DNA from: an uncultured Caryophanales bacterium
GTDB taxonomy: Bacteria; Bacillota_I; Bacilli_A; RF39; UBA660
Reading direction: 5' to 3'
Length of the DNA stretch: 49,787 nucleotides
Assembly: GCA_947564265.1 (NCBI GenBank)
Contig: CANOBK010000011.1
Span: forward strand, 1-49,787
Below, one piece after another: positions 41,327 through 49,712 of the stretch (position 1 is the stretch's first letter; each line of letters starts with the position of its first letter). The notes under the pieces were generated by a model that saw nothing but the letters and a program-made list of their open reading frames with translations, searched no databases and was not told the origin of the DNA. The translations under genes were made by a program, and so were the position numbers.

Positions 41327-42088
41327 TCAATAGTCCTCTTTTAGATCTATTACCTTCCAGCATTTTACTAAGCTTGCAACCTGAAGGTGAATACCACTTT
41401 TACAGTAAGGGCAAGATGTCGCTTTCAAATCGCTTAATGGTCCACCACAGGAAGGACAAGTAATCCCAAGTACTTGAAAATCGAATCCCGCCTTTTTTGT
41501 ATCATAGACATAAACAAAGGTTGTCGTATAACGGGTCTGCTTTTTGTATTTACTTGGAACCACAATTTTCCCATTTCGTTTTTCCTCGTAGTAATATTCT
41601 AAAGAGCTTGACACTTCTAATTTTATCATACCTTTTACATTTTTATAAGACTTTATCGCATGTTTGTGAAAAATAATATCATCGTATCGTTTCTCACAGT
41701 TACTTTCCAACAAGTCAGTAATCTGTAAAGCGATTTTTTCTCGAATTAATAAATAAGCATCGCTCGCTAATTTTTTGTCATTTCTTTTTTCAATTCCATC
41801 CAAAACAGTTCGAATGGTCTCTTCTGTCTTTTGGTAAAATTCCTTTTCCTCAAAGTCTTTAAAATCTCGTAAAATCATAGGAAGTAATACACTATTCATA
41901 CCAGAAACTTGTTTATGTCTCGTTTTCTCTCTTGATTCTGATGCCTTTATCTCCTGATACAAACTACGAAAAGACTTTCCTCGAAACCCACAACGGTTCA
42001 TAATAGAACGAATTACTAGATATAAAAATAAAAGAAAAACAAAAATACCGATGATAACTCCTAAAAATCCAATTAAAAATGCTTTCAC
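41327..42088 (-). CDS. membrane-anchored protein with Tim44-like and zinc-ribbon regions
   Basis: A 253-residue protein with a GTG start and AAGGAG before it. The N-terminus is one strong membrane segment (IGFLGVIIGIFVFLLFLYLV). A helical central region follows (LPMILRDFKDFEEKEFYQKT, EKIALQITDLLESNCEKRYD), then a beta-rich part (IKLEVSSSLEYYYEEKRNGK, TTTFVYVYDTKKAGFDFQ). A zinc ribbon ends it: CPSCGGPLSDLKATSCPYCK. The centre looks like Tim44-like domains, often fused to zinc ribbons in bacteria; this is from pattern only. It lies 15 bases upstream of the SPFH gene and is surely co-transcribed with it. Confidence 0.78.
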   Translation of the reverse strand: MKAFLIGFLGVIIGIFVFLLFLYLVIRSIMNRCGFRGKSFRSLYQEIKASESREKTRHKQVSGMNSVLLPMILRDFKDFEEKEFYQKTEETIRTVLDGIEKRNDKKLASDAYLLIREKIALQITDLLESNCEKRYDDIIFHKHAIKSYKNVKGMIKLEVSSSLEYYYEEKRNGKIVVPSKYKKQTRYTTTFVYVYDTKKAGFDFQVLGITCPSCGGPLSDLKATSCPYCKSGIHLQVASLVKCWKVIDLKEDY

Positions 42089-42161
42089 TATAAAAACTCC
42101 TTTTGTACCTAAAACTAGAAGGTCATCTATTTTATTATATCACTTAAAATAAGAATTAGAA

Positions 42162-42189
42162 GAAAAAAAGAGAATTTCTTGGATTCTCT
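42162..42189 (-). terminator. Terminator after the 42213 gene
   Basis: The minus-strand stem AGAGAAT-CCAAGAA-ATTCTCT is followed by TTTTTTTC. Confidence 0.82.
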
Positions 42190-42212
42190 AAAACTTGTTA
42201 AAACAGCAATAT

Positions 42213-42857
42213 CTATTTTTTAGAAACATCATAATTTAAATATAATGTTTTATTAGACCGATACCCATCTAAAGCAGGAACATCAAATTCTTCTGAATAC
42301 CAACACCCCTGAAGGTTCGCAGCATCTAACTGATCAAATAATTTTTTATAATATAGAAGTTCAAAATAGGAAGCGTGATCCAAAATATTCTCTAACGATT
42401 CACTCAAAGTTACATGTCTTCCTAATTGATACTTATATAATTCCACTCGATGAAGTTTTAAGTTTGCATCTTTTTCTAAAATATGTATTTTAAGATTTTT
42501 AATTTTTTGGTTTTCATGGTCTTGATGTTTTTCAATCGCTTCTTTAATTCGGATATAATTATAACGCTGAATCATTACTAAATAGGCTTGTACAGCACCA
42601 ACTCCTACAAATAAAGGAAGCGGTATAGAACTGGCTAAGCAAACAAAAGCAACGCCATGGCAAATTCCGTTGAAATATAAAAACTTCTTGTGTTCTTTTA
42701 AATCTTGAAGTCCATTTCCTCTCTTTAAATAATAGCCATTGCTAATTCTTGGTTCTGCTTTTGGCAAAGGTAATTTTAAAATCAGTTCTTTTAATTTCCG
42801 AACACCAATTTTTTCATAGAATCTTTTTTCTTTCTCACGAAATCTTAGATTATTCAT
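42213..42857 (-). CDS. hypothetical membrane protein
   Basis: A 214-residue protein I do not recognise. The N-terminal 65 residues are basic (MNNLRFREKEKRFYEKIGVR, KGRNLQD-like LKEHKKFLYF). One hairpin of two membrane segments follows (FNGICHGVAFVCLASSIPLP and FVGVGAVQAYLVMIQRY). Next is a charged helix (IKEAIEKHQDHENQKIKNLK), and a C-terminal domain ends SNKTLYLNYDVSKK. A GGGGTGGG ribosome site precedes the ATG. A terminator separates it from the SPFH operon, so a shared role is only suggested by proximity. Confidence 0.65.
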   Translation of the reverse strand: MNNLRFREKEKRFYEKIGVRKLKELILKLPLPKAEPRISNGYYLKRGNGLQDLKEHKKFLYFNGICHGVAFVCLASSIPLPLFVGVGAVQAYLVMIQRYNYIRIKEAIEKHQDHENQKIKNLKIHILEKDANLKLHRVELYKYQLGRHVTLSESLENILDHASYFELLYYKKLFDQLDAANLQGCWYSEEFDVPALDGYRSNKTLYLNYDVSKK

Positions 42858-42926
42858 AACCCACCCCTAAAATTGTGCATATTATATCATAAAATTATTA
42901 TTTTGTATAGTCATAGCCCATCTAAC

Positions 42927-42961
42927 TAAAAAGAAGAATTTATTCTATCATAAACTCTTCT
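42927..42961 (-). terminator. Terminator after pheT
   Basis: The minus-strand 12-base stem AGAAGAGTTTAT / ATAAATTCTTCT, one G-U pair, 6-base loop, followed by TTTTAG. Confidence 0.75.
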
Positions 42962-42976
42962 TCTCATAATTTTCTT

Positions 42977-45343
42977 TTATTTGTCTCGTACTTGAGCAGG
43001 TAGTTTTTTCTCTACTGTTTCGATAATCTGATTGAAAATCGTCATTACTTCCTCATCATTTAATGTACGTGTAGGATCCTCAAAAGTTAATGAAAATGCG
43101 ATCGATTTCTCATCACTACCAACGTTTTCTCCTTCGTAGACATCAAACACTTCAATTTTATGAAGAAGTTTTCCTCCTGCTTTTTTAATCACTGAATGAA
43201 GTTCCTCTGCAGTAATATCTTTCTTTACAACAAAAGCCAAATCTTTTAAAACACTTGGATATTTAGAAATCTCTTTATACTGCATCTTTTTTACACGGAA
43301 GCTAAATAATACATCTAAGTTTAGTTCTAATACAAAGACATCTTCTTTTATTACAGAAGGATGAACTTTCCCAATGACACCAATCTCCGTATTATTTACT
43401 ATAATTTTCGCACTCTGTCCTGGATGAAGCTCTTTAACAGTATCCGTTGGAACGATACTATAACGATTTTTATATCCCAGAGATTCTAATACTTCTTCTA
43501 AAATTCCCTTAATTATATAAAAATCAACCTTTTCTTTCTTTAAGCCAACTTGATAAATTCCAGTCATTAAAACTGCTAATTTTTCTTCTTCTTGGTAGAC
43601 TCCCTCTTTTTTTGAAAATCCTTTTCCTATTTCATAAATACAAATATCCTTATAATTTCTTGCTTTATTATATTTGAAAATCGATAAAAGGGATGGGATT
43701 AGACTATAACGCAAAGTATTTCTATCTTCACTCATTGGATCTAACACTTTTACTTTTTCAAGAGTTGTTACATCCGTAAAGTGGAATCCATCTTCTTCAG
43801 GAGTTAAAGCATAACTAAGTGTTTCATTTAATCCTAAATCAGATAATTTATTTCTAATATAACGTTTCGTTCTATCAACAGTACCAGGAATCACTGGTAA
43901 AACAAGCGCTTTTCCTTGAATTTTATCAATTCCATAGATTCTTCCCACTTCTTCAATAATGTCTTCTGGAATCGAAATATCAATTCTTCTCGTTGGAACT
44001 GTAATTGTAAACTCTTCTTGTTCCACCTTAGTTTCAAACTGTAAGCGTTTTAGAATATCTACAACTTCCTCTTTGGTTAAAGTAATTCCTAGAACTTTAT
44101 TAATCTTATCTAGAGAAACAGAAACTGTCTTCTCTTTCACTTCCATATTCTTATATTCTACCATACTAGAAATGATTTTCGCATCCGCATATTTTTCTAA
44201 TAAATGACAACTTCTCATCATTGCCATATAAGTTCTTTTTGGATCTAGTCCCTTTTCAAAGCGATTACTAGCTTCACTTCTGAGTACTTTTTTACTTGTC
44301 TTTCTGATACAAGTTGGATGGAAGATAGCAGACTCAATGATAATGTTTTTCGTATCATTTTCAATTTCGGTGGTAAGACCTCCCATAACTCCTGCGAGTC
44401 CTACTGCTTCTTTTTCTGTTGCGATGACAATATCAGAGGAAGATAATGTTCTTTCTTGACTATCCAAAGTCGTTAATTTTTCTCCATCATTTGCCATACG
44501 AACAATTAATTTCTTTCCTAAACGATCAGCATCATAGTAATGAAGTGGCTGCCCTGTTTCTAACATGACATAATTGGAAATATCAACAACATTATTAATC
44601 GGACGAATTCCAGATGCAATCAAACGATTCTTAATGAATTCTGGACTTTCTTTAATGGTAACATTGGTTACTTTCTTTGCTAAAAACAAAGGACAGTTTT
44701 CTGTTTGAATATCTAAGGAAAAGTTTCCTTCAATCGATTCTTTTCCTTCTTTAAAAGAGGTATCCATTTCTCTTACTTCTTTTCCATAAAGCGCTCCAAT
44801 CTCGTAAGCCATTCCTAAGATGCTTAACAGATCTCCTCGATTAGAGGTAAGTTCAAAATCAATCACCTCATCATCCATTCCCATGTACTCTATCGCATCT
44901 TCTCCGACTGGCGCATCCTCAGGTAATTCATGAATTCCGTTGATATCTTTTTCGGTTAAGAATTTATGCTCTAACCCAAGTTCTGAAATAGCGCAAAGCA
45001 TTCCATTCGATTCTTGACCACGAATGACACCTTTTTTGATTACGCCTCCAGGAAGGGTCGTTCCATCGACAGCAACAATTATTTTGATTCCCTTTCGAAC
45101 ATTTGGCGCTCCACAAACAATTTGTAGTACTTCACTTCCAATATTTACTTTACATACATGTAAGTGATCGCTATCTGGATGATCGATACATTCTAGTACT
45201 TCTCCAATCACTAATTTAGAAGTTGGAATCAATTTCTCACAAGAATCATATTCATTTCCGATACTTGTCATATCGTCTGCTAGTGTCTTGGTATCTACTT
45301 CAATATCGACATAATCACTGACAAATTTTCTACTTAATTTCAT
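42977..45343 (-). CDS. pheT: phenylalanyl-tRNA synthetase beta subunit
   Basis: The beta subunit of the alpha2-beta2 enzyme that charges tRNA-Phe; it also has the editing site. A 788-residue protein. It starts MKLSRKFVSDYVDIEVDTKT. A tRNA-binding EMAP-like domain (IGEVLECIDHPDSDHLHVCK) lies near 45-150. Next come the B3/B4 editing domain (NNVVDISNYVMLETGQPLHY), B5 (RRIDISIPEDIIEEVGRIYG), the catalytic-like core, and the C-terminal FDX-ACB domain (FRVKKMQYKEISKYPSVLKD). The ATG at 45343 is favoured because AAAGGATG is its site. It overlaps pheS by 14 bases, the normal coupled arrangement. Expression is set by the T-box upstream of pheS. Confidence 0.97.
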   Translation of the reverse strand: MKLSRKFVSDYVDIEVDTKTLADDMTSIGNEYDSCEKLIPTSKLVIGEVLECIDHPDSDHLHVCKVNIGSEVLQIVCGAPNVRKGIKIIVAVDGTTLPGGVIKKGVIRGQESNGMLCAISELGLEHKFLTEKDINGIHELPEDAPVGEDAIEYMGMDDEVIDFELTSNRGDLLSILGMAYEIGALYGKEVREMDTSFKEGKESIEGNFSLDIQTENCPLFLAKKVTNVTIKESPEFIKNRLIASGIRPINNVVDISNYVMLETGQPLHYYDADRLGKKLIVRMANDGEKLTTLDSQERTLSSSDIVIATEKEAVGLAGVMGGLTTEIENDTKNIIIESAIFHPTCIRKTSKKVLRSEASNRFEKGLDPKRTYMAMMRSCHLLEKYADAKIISSMVEYKNMEVKEKTVSVSLDKINKVLGITLTKEEVVDILKRLQFETKVEQEEFTITVPTRRIDISIPEDIIEEVGRIYGIDKIQGKALVLPVIPGTVDRTKRYIRNKLSDLGLNETLSYALTPEEDGFHFTDVTTLEKVKVLDPMSEDRNTLRYSLIPSLLSIFKYNKARNYKDICIYEIGKGFSKKEGVYQEEEKLAVLMTGIYQVGLKKEKVDFYIIKGILEEVLESLGYKNRYSIVPTDTVKELHPGQSAKIIVNNTEIGVIGKVHPSVIKEDVFVLELNLDVLFSFRVKKMQYKEISKYPSVLKDLAFVVKKDITAEELHSVIKKAGGKLLHKIEVFDVYEGENVGSDEKSIAFSLTFEDPTRTLNDEEVMTIFNQIIETVEKKLPAQVRDK

Positions 45344-46388
45344 TTTCTTCATCCTTTCTATCAAATTGTTCTAAGAAACGGATATCGTTCGTGTATAAAT
45401 AACGAATATCAGGAATTTCATAACGGAACATCGCAAAGCGATCAAGTCCTGTTCCAAACGCAAATCCAGTCCAAACTTTTGGGTCATAGCCACCCATCTC
45501 TAATACATTCGGATGAACCATTCCAGCTCCTAAAACTTCAATCCAACCTGTCTGCTTACATAGAGGGCATCCTTTTCCACCACATTTGAAACAAGTCACA
45601 TCAACTTCTACGCTTGGTTCTGTAAATGGGAAAAAACTAGGACGAAATCTTACTTTTGTATTTTCACCCAACATCTTTTTGGCAAATAATTCTAGTGTTC
45701 CTTTTAAATCTGCTAAGGAAACATCTTTATCAATCACTAATCCTTCTACTTGACCAAATTGATGAGAGTGTGTTGCATCATCATCTCTACGATATACCTT
45801 TCCAGGACAAATCATGCGAATCGGTGTCTTCTCTTCGTTTTCTTGCATTGCTCTTGCTTGCACGCTTGATGTCTGTGTACGAAGTAAGAATTCAGGATCG
45901 ATATAGAATGTATCCTGTGCGTCCCTAGCTGGGTGTCCAAGAGGTACATTAAGACGTTGAAAGCAATTTTCATCTGTCTCTAATTCTGGTCCATCTACAA
46001 CATCATATCCCATTGAAACAAAGAAATCTTCTACATCTTCAATAATTCTTTGAAATGGGTGTCTGCTTCCTCTTTTTAGCTTCTTACTTGGTAAACTAAT
46101 ATCAATCCGTTCCGATTCTAACTTCTCATTTAATTCCTTTTCTTTTAAAGATTCTTCTAATTGATTAATCTTAGTAGTTACCTCATTTTTAATTTCGTTA
46201 GAAATACGACCCACTTCTTTTTTCTCTTCGATAGAAAGTTCCTTCATATTCGAAGTAAGTTCCGTAATTAGACCTTTTTTACCAAAATACTTTACTTTTA
46301 ATTCTTGACATTCTCTACTAGAAGTAACTGATTTTATATCTTCTTCTAGGGATTTTCTAATCTTTTCAATTTTTTCTTTCATAGTCAT
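45330..46388 (-). CDS. pheS: phenylalanyl-tRNA synthetase alpha subunit
   Basis: The catalytic alpha subunit, 352 residues. The coiled-coil N-terminus (KEKIEKIRKSLEEDIKSVTS) is followed by the class II core: GSRHPFQRIIEDVEDFFVSM, motif 2 GKVYRRDDDATHSHQFGQVE, FRPSFFPFTEPSVEVDVTCF and motif 3 GFAFGTGLDRFAMFRYEIPD. A Cys-rich CFKCGGKGCPLCKQTGW segment of unusual CxxC form near 260 could bind zinc. The ATG at 46388 follows AAAGGA, just past the T-box terminator; upstream ATGs are inside the leader. It overlaps pheT. Confidence 0.97.
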   Translation of the reverse strand: MTMKEKIEKIRKSLEEDIKSVTSSRECQELKVKYFGKKGLITELTSNMKELSIEEKKEVGRISNEIKNEVTTKINQLEESLKEKELNEKLESERIDISLPSKKLKRGSRHPFQRIIEDVEDFFVSMGYDVVDGPELETDENCFQRLNVPLGHPARDAQDTFYIDPEFLLRTQTSSVQARAMQENEEKTPIRMICPGKVYRRDDDATHSHQFGQVEGLVIDKDVSLADLKGTLELFAKKMLGENTKVRFRPSFFPFTEPSVEVDVTCFKCGGKGCPLCKQTGWIEVLGAGMVHPNVLEMGGYDPKVWTGFAFGTGLDRFAMFRYEIPDIRYLYTNDIRFLEQFDRKDEENEIK

Positions 46389-46425
46389 AAAATTTTTCCT
46401 TTCTATTAAATATAGTTTTAACATG

Positions 46426-46640
46426 AAAAAACGACAATTTCCCAACTAAGGGCGAATTGTCGCGGTACCACCTTATTTATAGATTTCTCTATATCTCTTA
46501 TCTCTTAACGCGATTCTAACGCTTAGCTTTTAACTAAGAACTCCAAAGGCGAATTCGTAAGATTCCTCTTCCTTGTTTCCACCAACCACAAGGTCTCTAT
46601 CAAGATTTCTCTTAGTACTACTCCTTCTTCCATGTCAAAC
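46426..46640 (-). promoter_or_regulatory. T-box riboswitch (tRNA-Phe) of pheST
   Basis: A minus-strand leader RNA. The T-box bulge AAGGTGGTACCGCG is at 46461-46474, the conserved 14-base element that pairs with the uncharged tRNA acceptor end. Stem I is closed by ACTAAGA / TCTTAGT. The specifier region on its 3' side contains TTC at 46551-46553 followed by G, which is a Phe codon; TTT a few bases on is also Phe. A terminator, CGACAATT...AATTGTCG with a T run, spans 46432-46462 and overlaps the T-box, as the antiterminator alternative requires. Uncharged tRNA-Phe should raise pheST read-through. Confidence 0.93.
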
Positions 46641-46653
46641 TCAATATAGCTAG

Positions 46654-46682
46654 ATTATAACGTAATTTAGAAAAATTGTAAA
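46654..46682 (-). promoter_or_regulatory. promoter of the pheST T-box transcript
   Basis: On the minus strand TTTACA (46677-46682), 17 bases and TATAAT (46654-46659), just upstream of the leader. Confidence 0.68.
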
Positions 46683-46705
46683 GAGACGATTGTTATTTTT
46701 CTAAA

Positions 46706-46739
46706 CAAAAAGAAAACAATTTTTAATTAAACTGTTTTC
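46706..46739 (-). terminator. Terminator overlapping the end of the 46727 gene
   Basis: The minus-strand stem GAAAACAGTTT / AAATTGTTTTC at 46712-46739 is followed by TTTTTG. Part of it is inside the last codons of the gene. Confidence 0.75.
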
Positions 46740-48001
46740 TCTGTTAACTCTTGTTCTAAATTAGCAGATAGTCTTTCAACAATTGTTCCTCCATTTAAAT
46801 AACCACATGTTTTACTACCACCAGCTTTGTCACTTCTAATTAATGGAAATGCCAGATTTTCTACTTGTAACCTTGCTAATTCCTCTACATTTTCAATTTT
46901 TGCAGAAACGCCATTAATCAGTACAAAAGGAACTCCAACTTTACTACCAATTAAACTTTCATAATATTCTGAATTTGGAATTGGGGAATGCTTTTCAATC
47001 GCATCTTGAGCAGTTGCATAAACTGGAACCAAGTCAAACGGTTGTTTTGATGCTTCAATCATTTCCTCATAAGGAACCTGTCCAATTACTTTTGAAAAAT
47101 CGAAGGATACCTGTTGCCAAATTGGATCTGATTTTAAAGCATCTTCTCCCACTTGATAGTAGGCTGTTTGTTCACCTGTTGGAACCCATACATTGGTAGA
47201 AGTATCTAACGGTGGATTAATACCATGATATCCATTTCCTGTCAACGTCCAATATTCTCGATCTCTATCAGAGATGGCTACTTCTATATGGTTTTCTTCC
47301 TGCATCTTTGAATTTTCCTCTCTTTTGGTCTTGCTTACAATTTGTTCTAGTTCATCCGTAGAAAGGCCATTCTTTCCGATAATTTCATTAATGCGTAGTG
47401 CATCATTAATTGCCTTTTTCACTCCTGTTCCAAAAACTTGGGTCAAAGTTAAATCTTCTTCTTTTTGCTTCATTAAATCTTGATGAAGTTTTTCTGGGGC
47501 TCCACTTTTTATCTTATTTTCAGCTTTAACCAACATTTGTTCTGCCTGCTCAGGATCAATCCCACGATGAATCAATTCATTCTTCGCATTTTCTCTATCT
47601 TTTTTAGAATCACCAGAATCAAATGTAACAGAGTTATATCTCTTATCATTCTTAGAATCTAAATCCTGATCTTTTTCTTCTACTTGGATAGGATTATTGG
47701 AAAATGCCTCAGGATGTAATATTTCTACATTACCTTGTAACTGTCTAATTCTTTCTTCATCAAAAGGAATCCCACGCTTTTCTTCTGGAATCTCGGATTC
47801 CATCCGTACGTTTTCTTCATGTTTTTCGGCAACTTCTTTTACAATCAATGCGCTAGCCGCTACAAGACCTGCAAAAAATATCCCTATTTCTGCTCTCTTT
47901 AGGACTCTTTGTCTTCTTAGTTTCGCATTTGCCATCTTTTCAGAAACAACTTTCTGACGGTATTCTTCAAAGTGATATTGATTATCCTCTTCCCTTTTCA
48001 T
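46727..48001 (-). CDS. unknown single-pass membrane protein
   Basis: A 424-residue protein I do not recognise. A basic cytoplasmic N-terminus of about 37 residues (EKMANAKLRRQRVLKRAEI) leads to one membrane segment (IGIFFAGLVAASALIV, 38-54). A long charged extracytoplasmic part follows, with acidic linkers and helices (EEERIRQLQGNVEIL-like, QMLVKAENKIKSGAPEKLHQ). From about residue 240 a folded-looking domain begins: DREYWTLTGNGYHGINPPLD, TGEQTAYYQVGEDALKSDPI and SKVGVPFVLINGVSAKIENV. One Cys (SKTCGYLNGG) is present. It lies between frr and the pheST T-box with AGAGGAAAG as its site. It may be involved in the cell surface, but nothing confirms this. Confidence 0.65.
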   Translation of the reverse strand: MKREEDNQYHFEEYRQKVVSEKMANAKLRRQRVLKRAEIGIFFAGLVAASALIVKEVAEKHEENVRMESEIPEEKRGIPFDEERIRQLQGNVEILHPEAFSNNPIQVEEKDQDLDSKNDKRYNSVTFDSGDSKKDRENAKNELIHRGIDPEQAEQMLVKAENKIKSGAPEKLHQDLMKQKEEDLTLTQVFGTGVKKAINDALRINEIIGKNGLSTDELEQIVSKTKREENSKMQEENHIEVAISDRDREYWTLTGNGYHGINPPLDTSTNVWVPTGEQTAYYQVGEDALKSDPIWQQVSFDFSKVIGQVPYEEMIEASKQPFDLVPVYATAQDAIEKHSPIPNSEYYESLIGSKVGVPFVLINGVSAKIENVEELARLQVENLAFPLIRSDKAGGSKTCGYLNGGTIVERLSANLEQELTEKTV

Positions 48002-48027
48002 AATACTTTCCTCTTTTCTAATTCTTT

Positions 48028-48573
48028 TTATACTGTCATTAACTCTTCTTCTTTTTCTTTAGACTTTTCATCAATTATTTTATTATATTTTCCAACTAAA
48101 TCTTGTACTTGGTTTTGAAGTCCTTTCTGTTCATCTTCAGAAATTTCCTCTTTTTCAATTTCTTCATTTGCCTCATGCCTGATATTACGAATTGAAATAC
48201 GGGCATCTTCTCCCATTCCTTTAATTTGTTTTACCAGTTCTTTTCTTCTTTCTTCTGTAAGTGCTGGAATAATAATTCGAATCGTTTCTCCATCATTATT
48301 CGGTGTATATCCCAAATTTGCTTCAAAGATCGCTTTTTCAATTCCTGCTAGACAACCACGGTCAAATGGTTTAATTAATAATTGTCTCGCTTCAGGTACA
48401 GAAATCGTAGCAAGTTGTTTTAACGGAGTCGGCGTTCCATAATACTCAACTACGACACCGTCTAAACTATTCGGATTTGCCCTTCCTGCACGAACAGTTG
48501 AAAATCTCTTTTCTAAATTCTCAATTGCTTTTTGCATTTTTTCTTCTGTCAATTTAATAATATCTGTATTCAT
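48028..48573 (-). CDS. frr: ribosome recycling factor
   Basis: RRF splits post-termination ribosomes together with EF-G. The 181-residue length is close to the usual 185. The family blocks are all present: KAIENLEKRFSTVRAGRANP near 15-34, VVEYYGTPTPLKQLATISVP near 41-60, IIIPALTEERRKELVKQIKG near 98-117 and ARISIRNIRHEANEEIEKEE near 123-142. pyrH and tsf, its usual partners, are not adjacent. AAAGGAAGG precedes the ATG, and the gene at 48001 follows 26 bases downstream. Confidence 0.97.
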   Translation of the reverse strand: MNTDIIKLTEEKMQKAIENLEKRFSTVRAGRANPNSLDGVVVEYYGTPTPLKQLATISVPEARQLLIKPFDRGCLAGIEKAIFEANLGYTPNNDGETIRIIIPALTEERRKELVKQIKGMGEDARISIRNIRHEANEEIEKEEISEDEQKGLQNQVQDLVGKYNKIIDEKSKEKEEELMTV

Positions 48574-48664
48574 TATTTTACCTTCCTTTAATTATCTACT
48601 ACTTTCATTATATTATAAAAGAAAAATTATGAAAAGAACTTTTTTAAGATTTATCAAAATATAT

Positions 48665-48693
48665 TTGTATCAAAATCACTTTTATGTTATCAT
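48665..48693 (+). promoter_or_regulatory. candidate promoter of the 48761 gene
   Basis: TTGTAT (48665-48670), 17 bases and TATCAT (48688-48693), about 67 bases before the start. Both boxes have mismatches. Confidence 0.35.
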
Positions 48694-48760
48694 AATCACA
48701 TGCGAAAAATTATATTTCGTACTTTTTATTTATTTGATTAGATAGAATAAGGGAGGAACT

Positions 48761-49690
48761 ATGACACCAACAGAAAAGGATATTTTGGTAGCTTCTTCAA
48801 TCATAGAAGGAAAAAGAATTAATAGAAAAGAACCCTATAGAAAAATTTATAGTATGCAAACAGAAAACTCTAAAGAATTATTCAAAGTTCTATCTAGTCA
48901 TTGGGAAAATAGCCTATTCATTGGAGGTAGCGCTGATCAATTTTTAAATTCTATTCTCTACGGAAGTAGAAACATCACAGTGATCGATAGTAACCCCCTG
49001 GCTATTCACTATATATTATTAAAGTTAGCAGCAATTCAAGTATTAGAAAATGAGGATTTTCTATCGTTTGCTAGTTGGTATCCATCCAATGATATCAATC
49101 TATTACATTTATTAAATGCGTTAAAGCCATTATTAGAGAAAGATTATCCTTATTTTGAACGAAACCCAGTTCAATTTTGGAGTTCATTATTTGAAAACTA
49201 TTCAAAACAAGAAATTGCAGAACATCTTTTCTATAATCAAGCAACAGAATATGAAAGGCATTATCGAAAGGAAGAAATGCTAGCGCGAAACTCCTATTTA
49301 CAAAAGAGATTCTATCATTATTTAAAAAAAGTAATTCTGAAAACTAATATTCAAGTAATCAATCGAGATATTCAGGAGATTGATACCATTTCAAACTTAC
49401 CATCATTCGATAAAGTTTATCTTTCCAATATTCTTCTCGAAATGGAACTTTCGTTAGAAGAATATCAAAATTTCTTAAAGGAGAAAATATATCCCCTTTT
49501 ATCAACAAAGGGAGAGGCTATGATTGCTTATCTAAATATTTCACATACTTATGGAGCTGATTTAAACAATCTGGGAACTATTAATCAAATTACAGACTTT
49601 TTTATAAACCAAAGTTGCCATTCAGAATTATTGTTTGGTTCATCTAATCAAAGTCAAATTGATACAGCCTTTATTTATCAAAAAAAATGA
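48761..49690 (+). CDS. DUF3419-like SAM-dependent protein
   Basis: A 309-residue protein. It has HWENSLFIGGSADQFLNSIL near 47-66 and ITVIDSNPLAIHYILLKLAA, a Rossmann-type nucleotide (SAM) fold start with an acidic residue after strand two. ATEYERHYRKEEMLARNSYL and FDKVYLSNILLEMELSLEEY follow. The order fits the DUF3419/BtaA-like family (3-amino-3-carboxypropyl transfer), where known members make betaine lipid head groups, but several family residues cannot be checked here. GGGAGGA precedes the ATG. It is a stand-alone gene with its own terminator. Confidence 0.6.
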   Translation: MTPTEKDILVASSIIEGKRINRKEPYRKIYSMQTENSKELFKVLSSHWENSLFIGGSADQFLNSILYGSRNITVIDSNPLAIHYILLKLAAIQVLENEDFLSFASWYPSNDINLLHLLNALKPLLEKDYPYFERNPVQFWSSLFENYSKQEIAEHLFYNQATEYERHYRKEEMLARNSYLQKRFYHYLKKVILKTNIQVINRDIQEIDTISNLPSFDKVYLSNILLEMELSLEEYQNFLKEKIYPLLSTKGEAMIAYLNISHTYGADLNNLGTINQITDFFINQSCHSELLFGSSNQSQIDTAFIYQKK

Positions 49691-49712
49691 TAGAGATTTT
49701 TTCTCTATCATT
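49688..49712. terminator. bidirectional terminator
   Basis: The stem TGATAGAG-ATTTTTT-CTCTATCA is flanked by A and T runs. It can end the DUF3419-like gene on plus and the truncated gene on minus, whose stop is at 49711. Confidence 0.8.
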
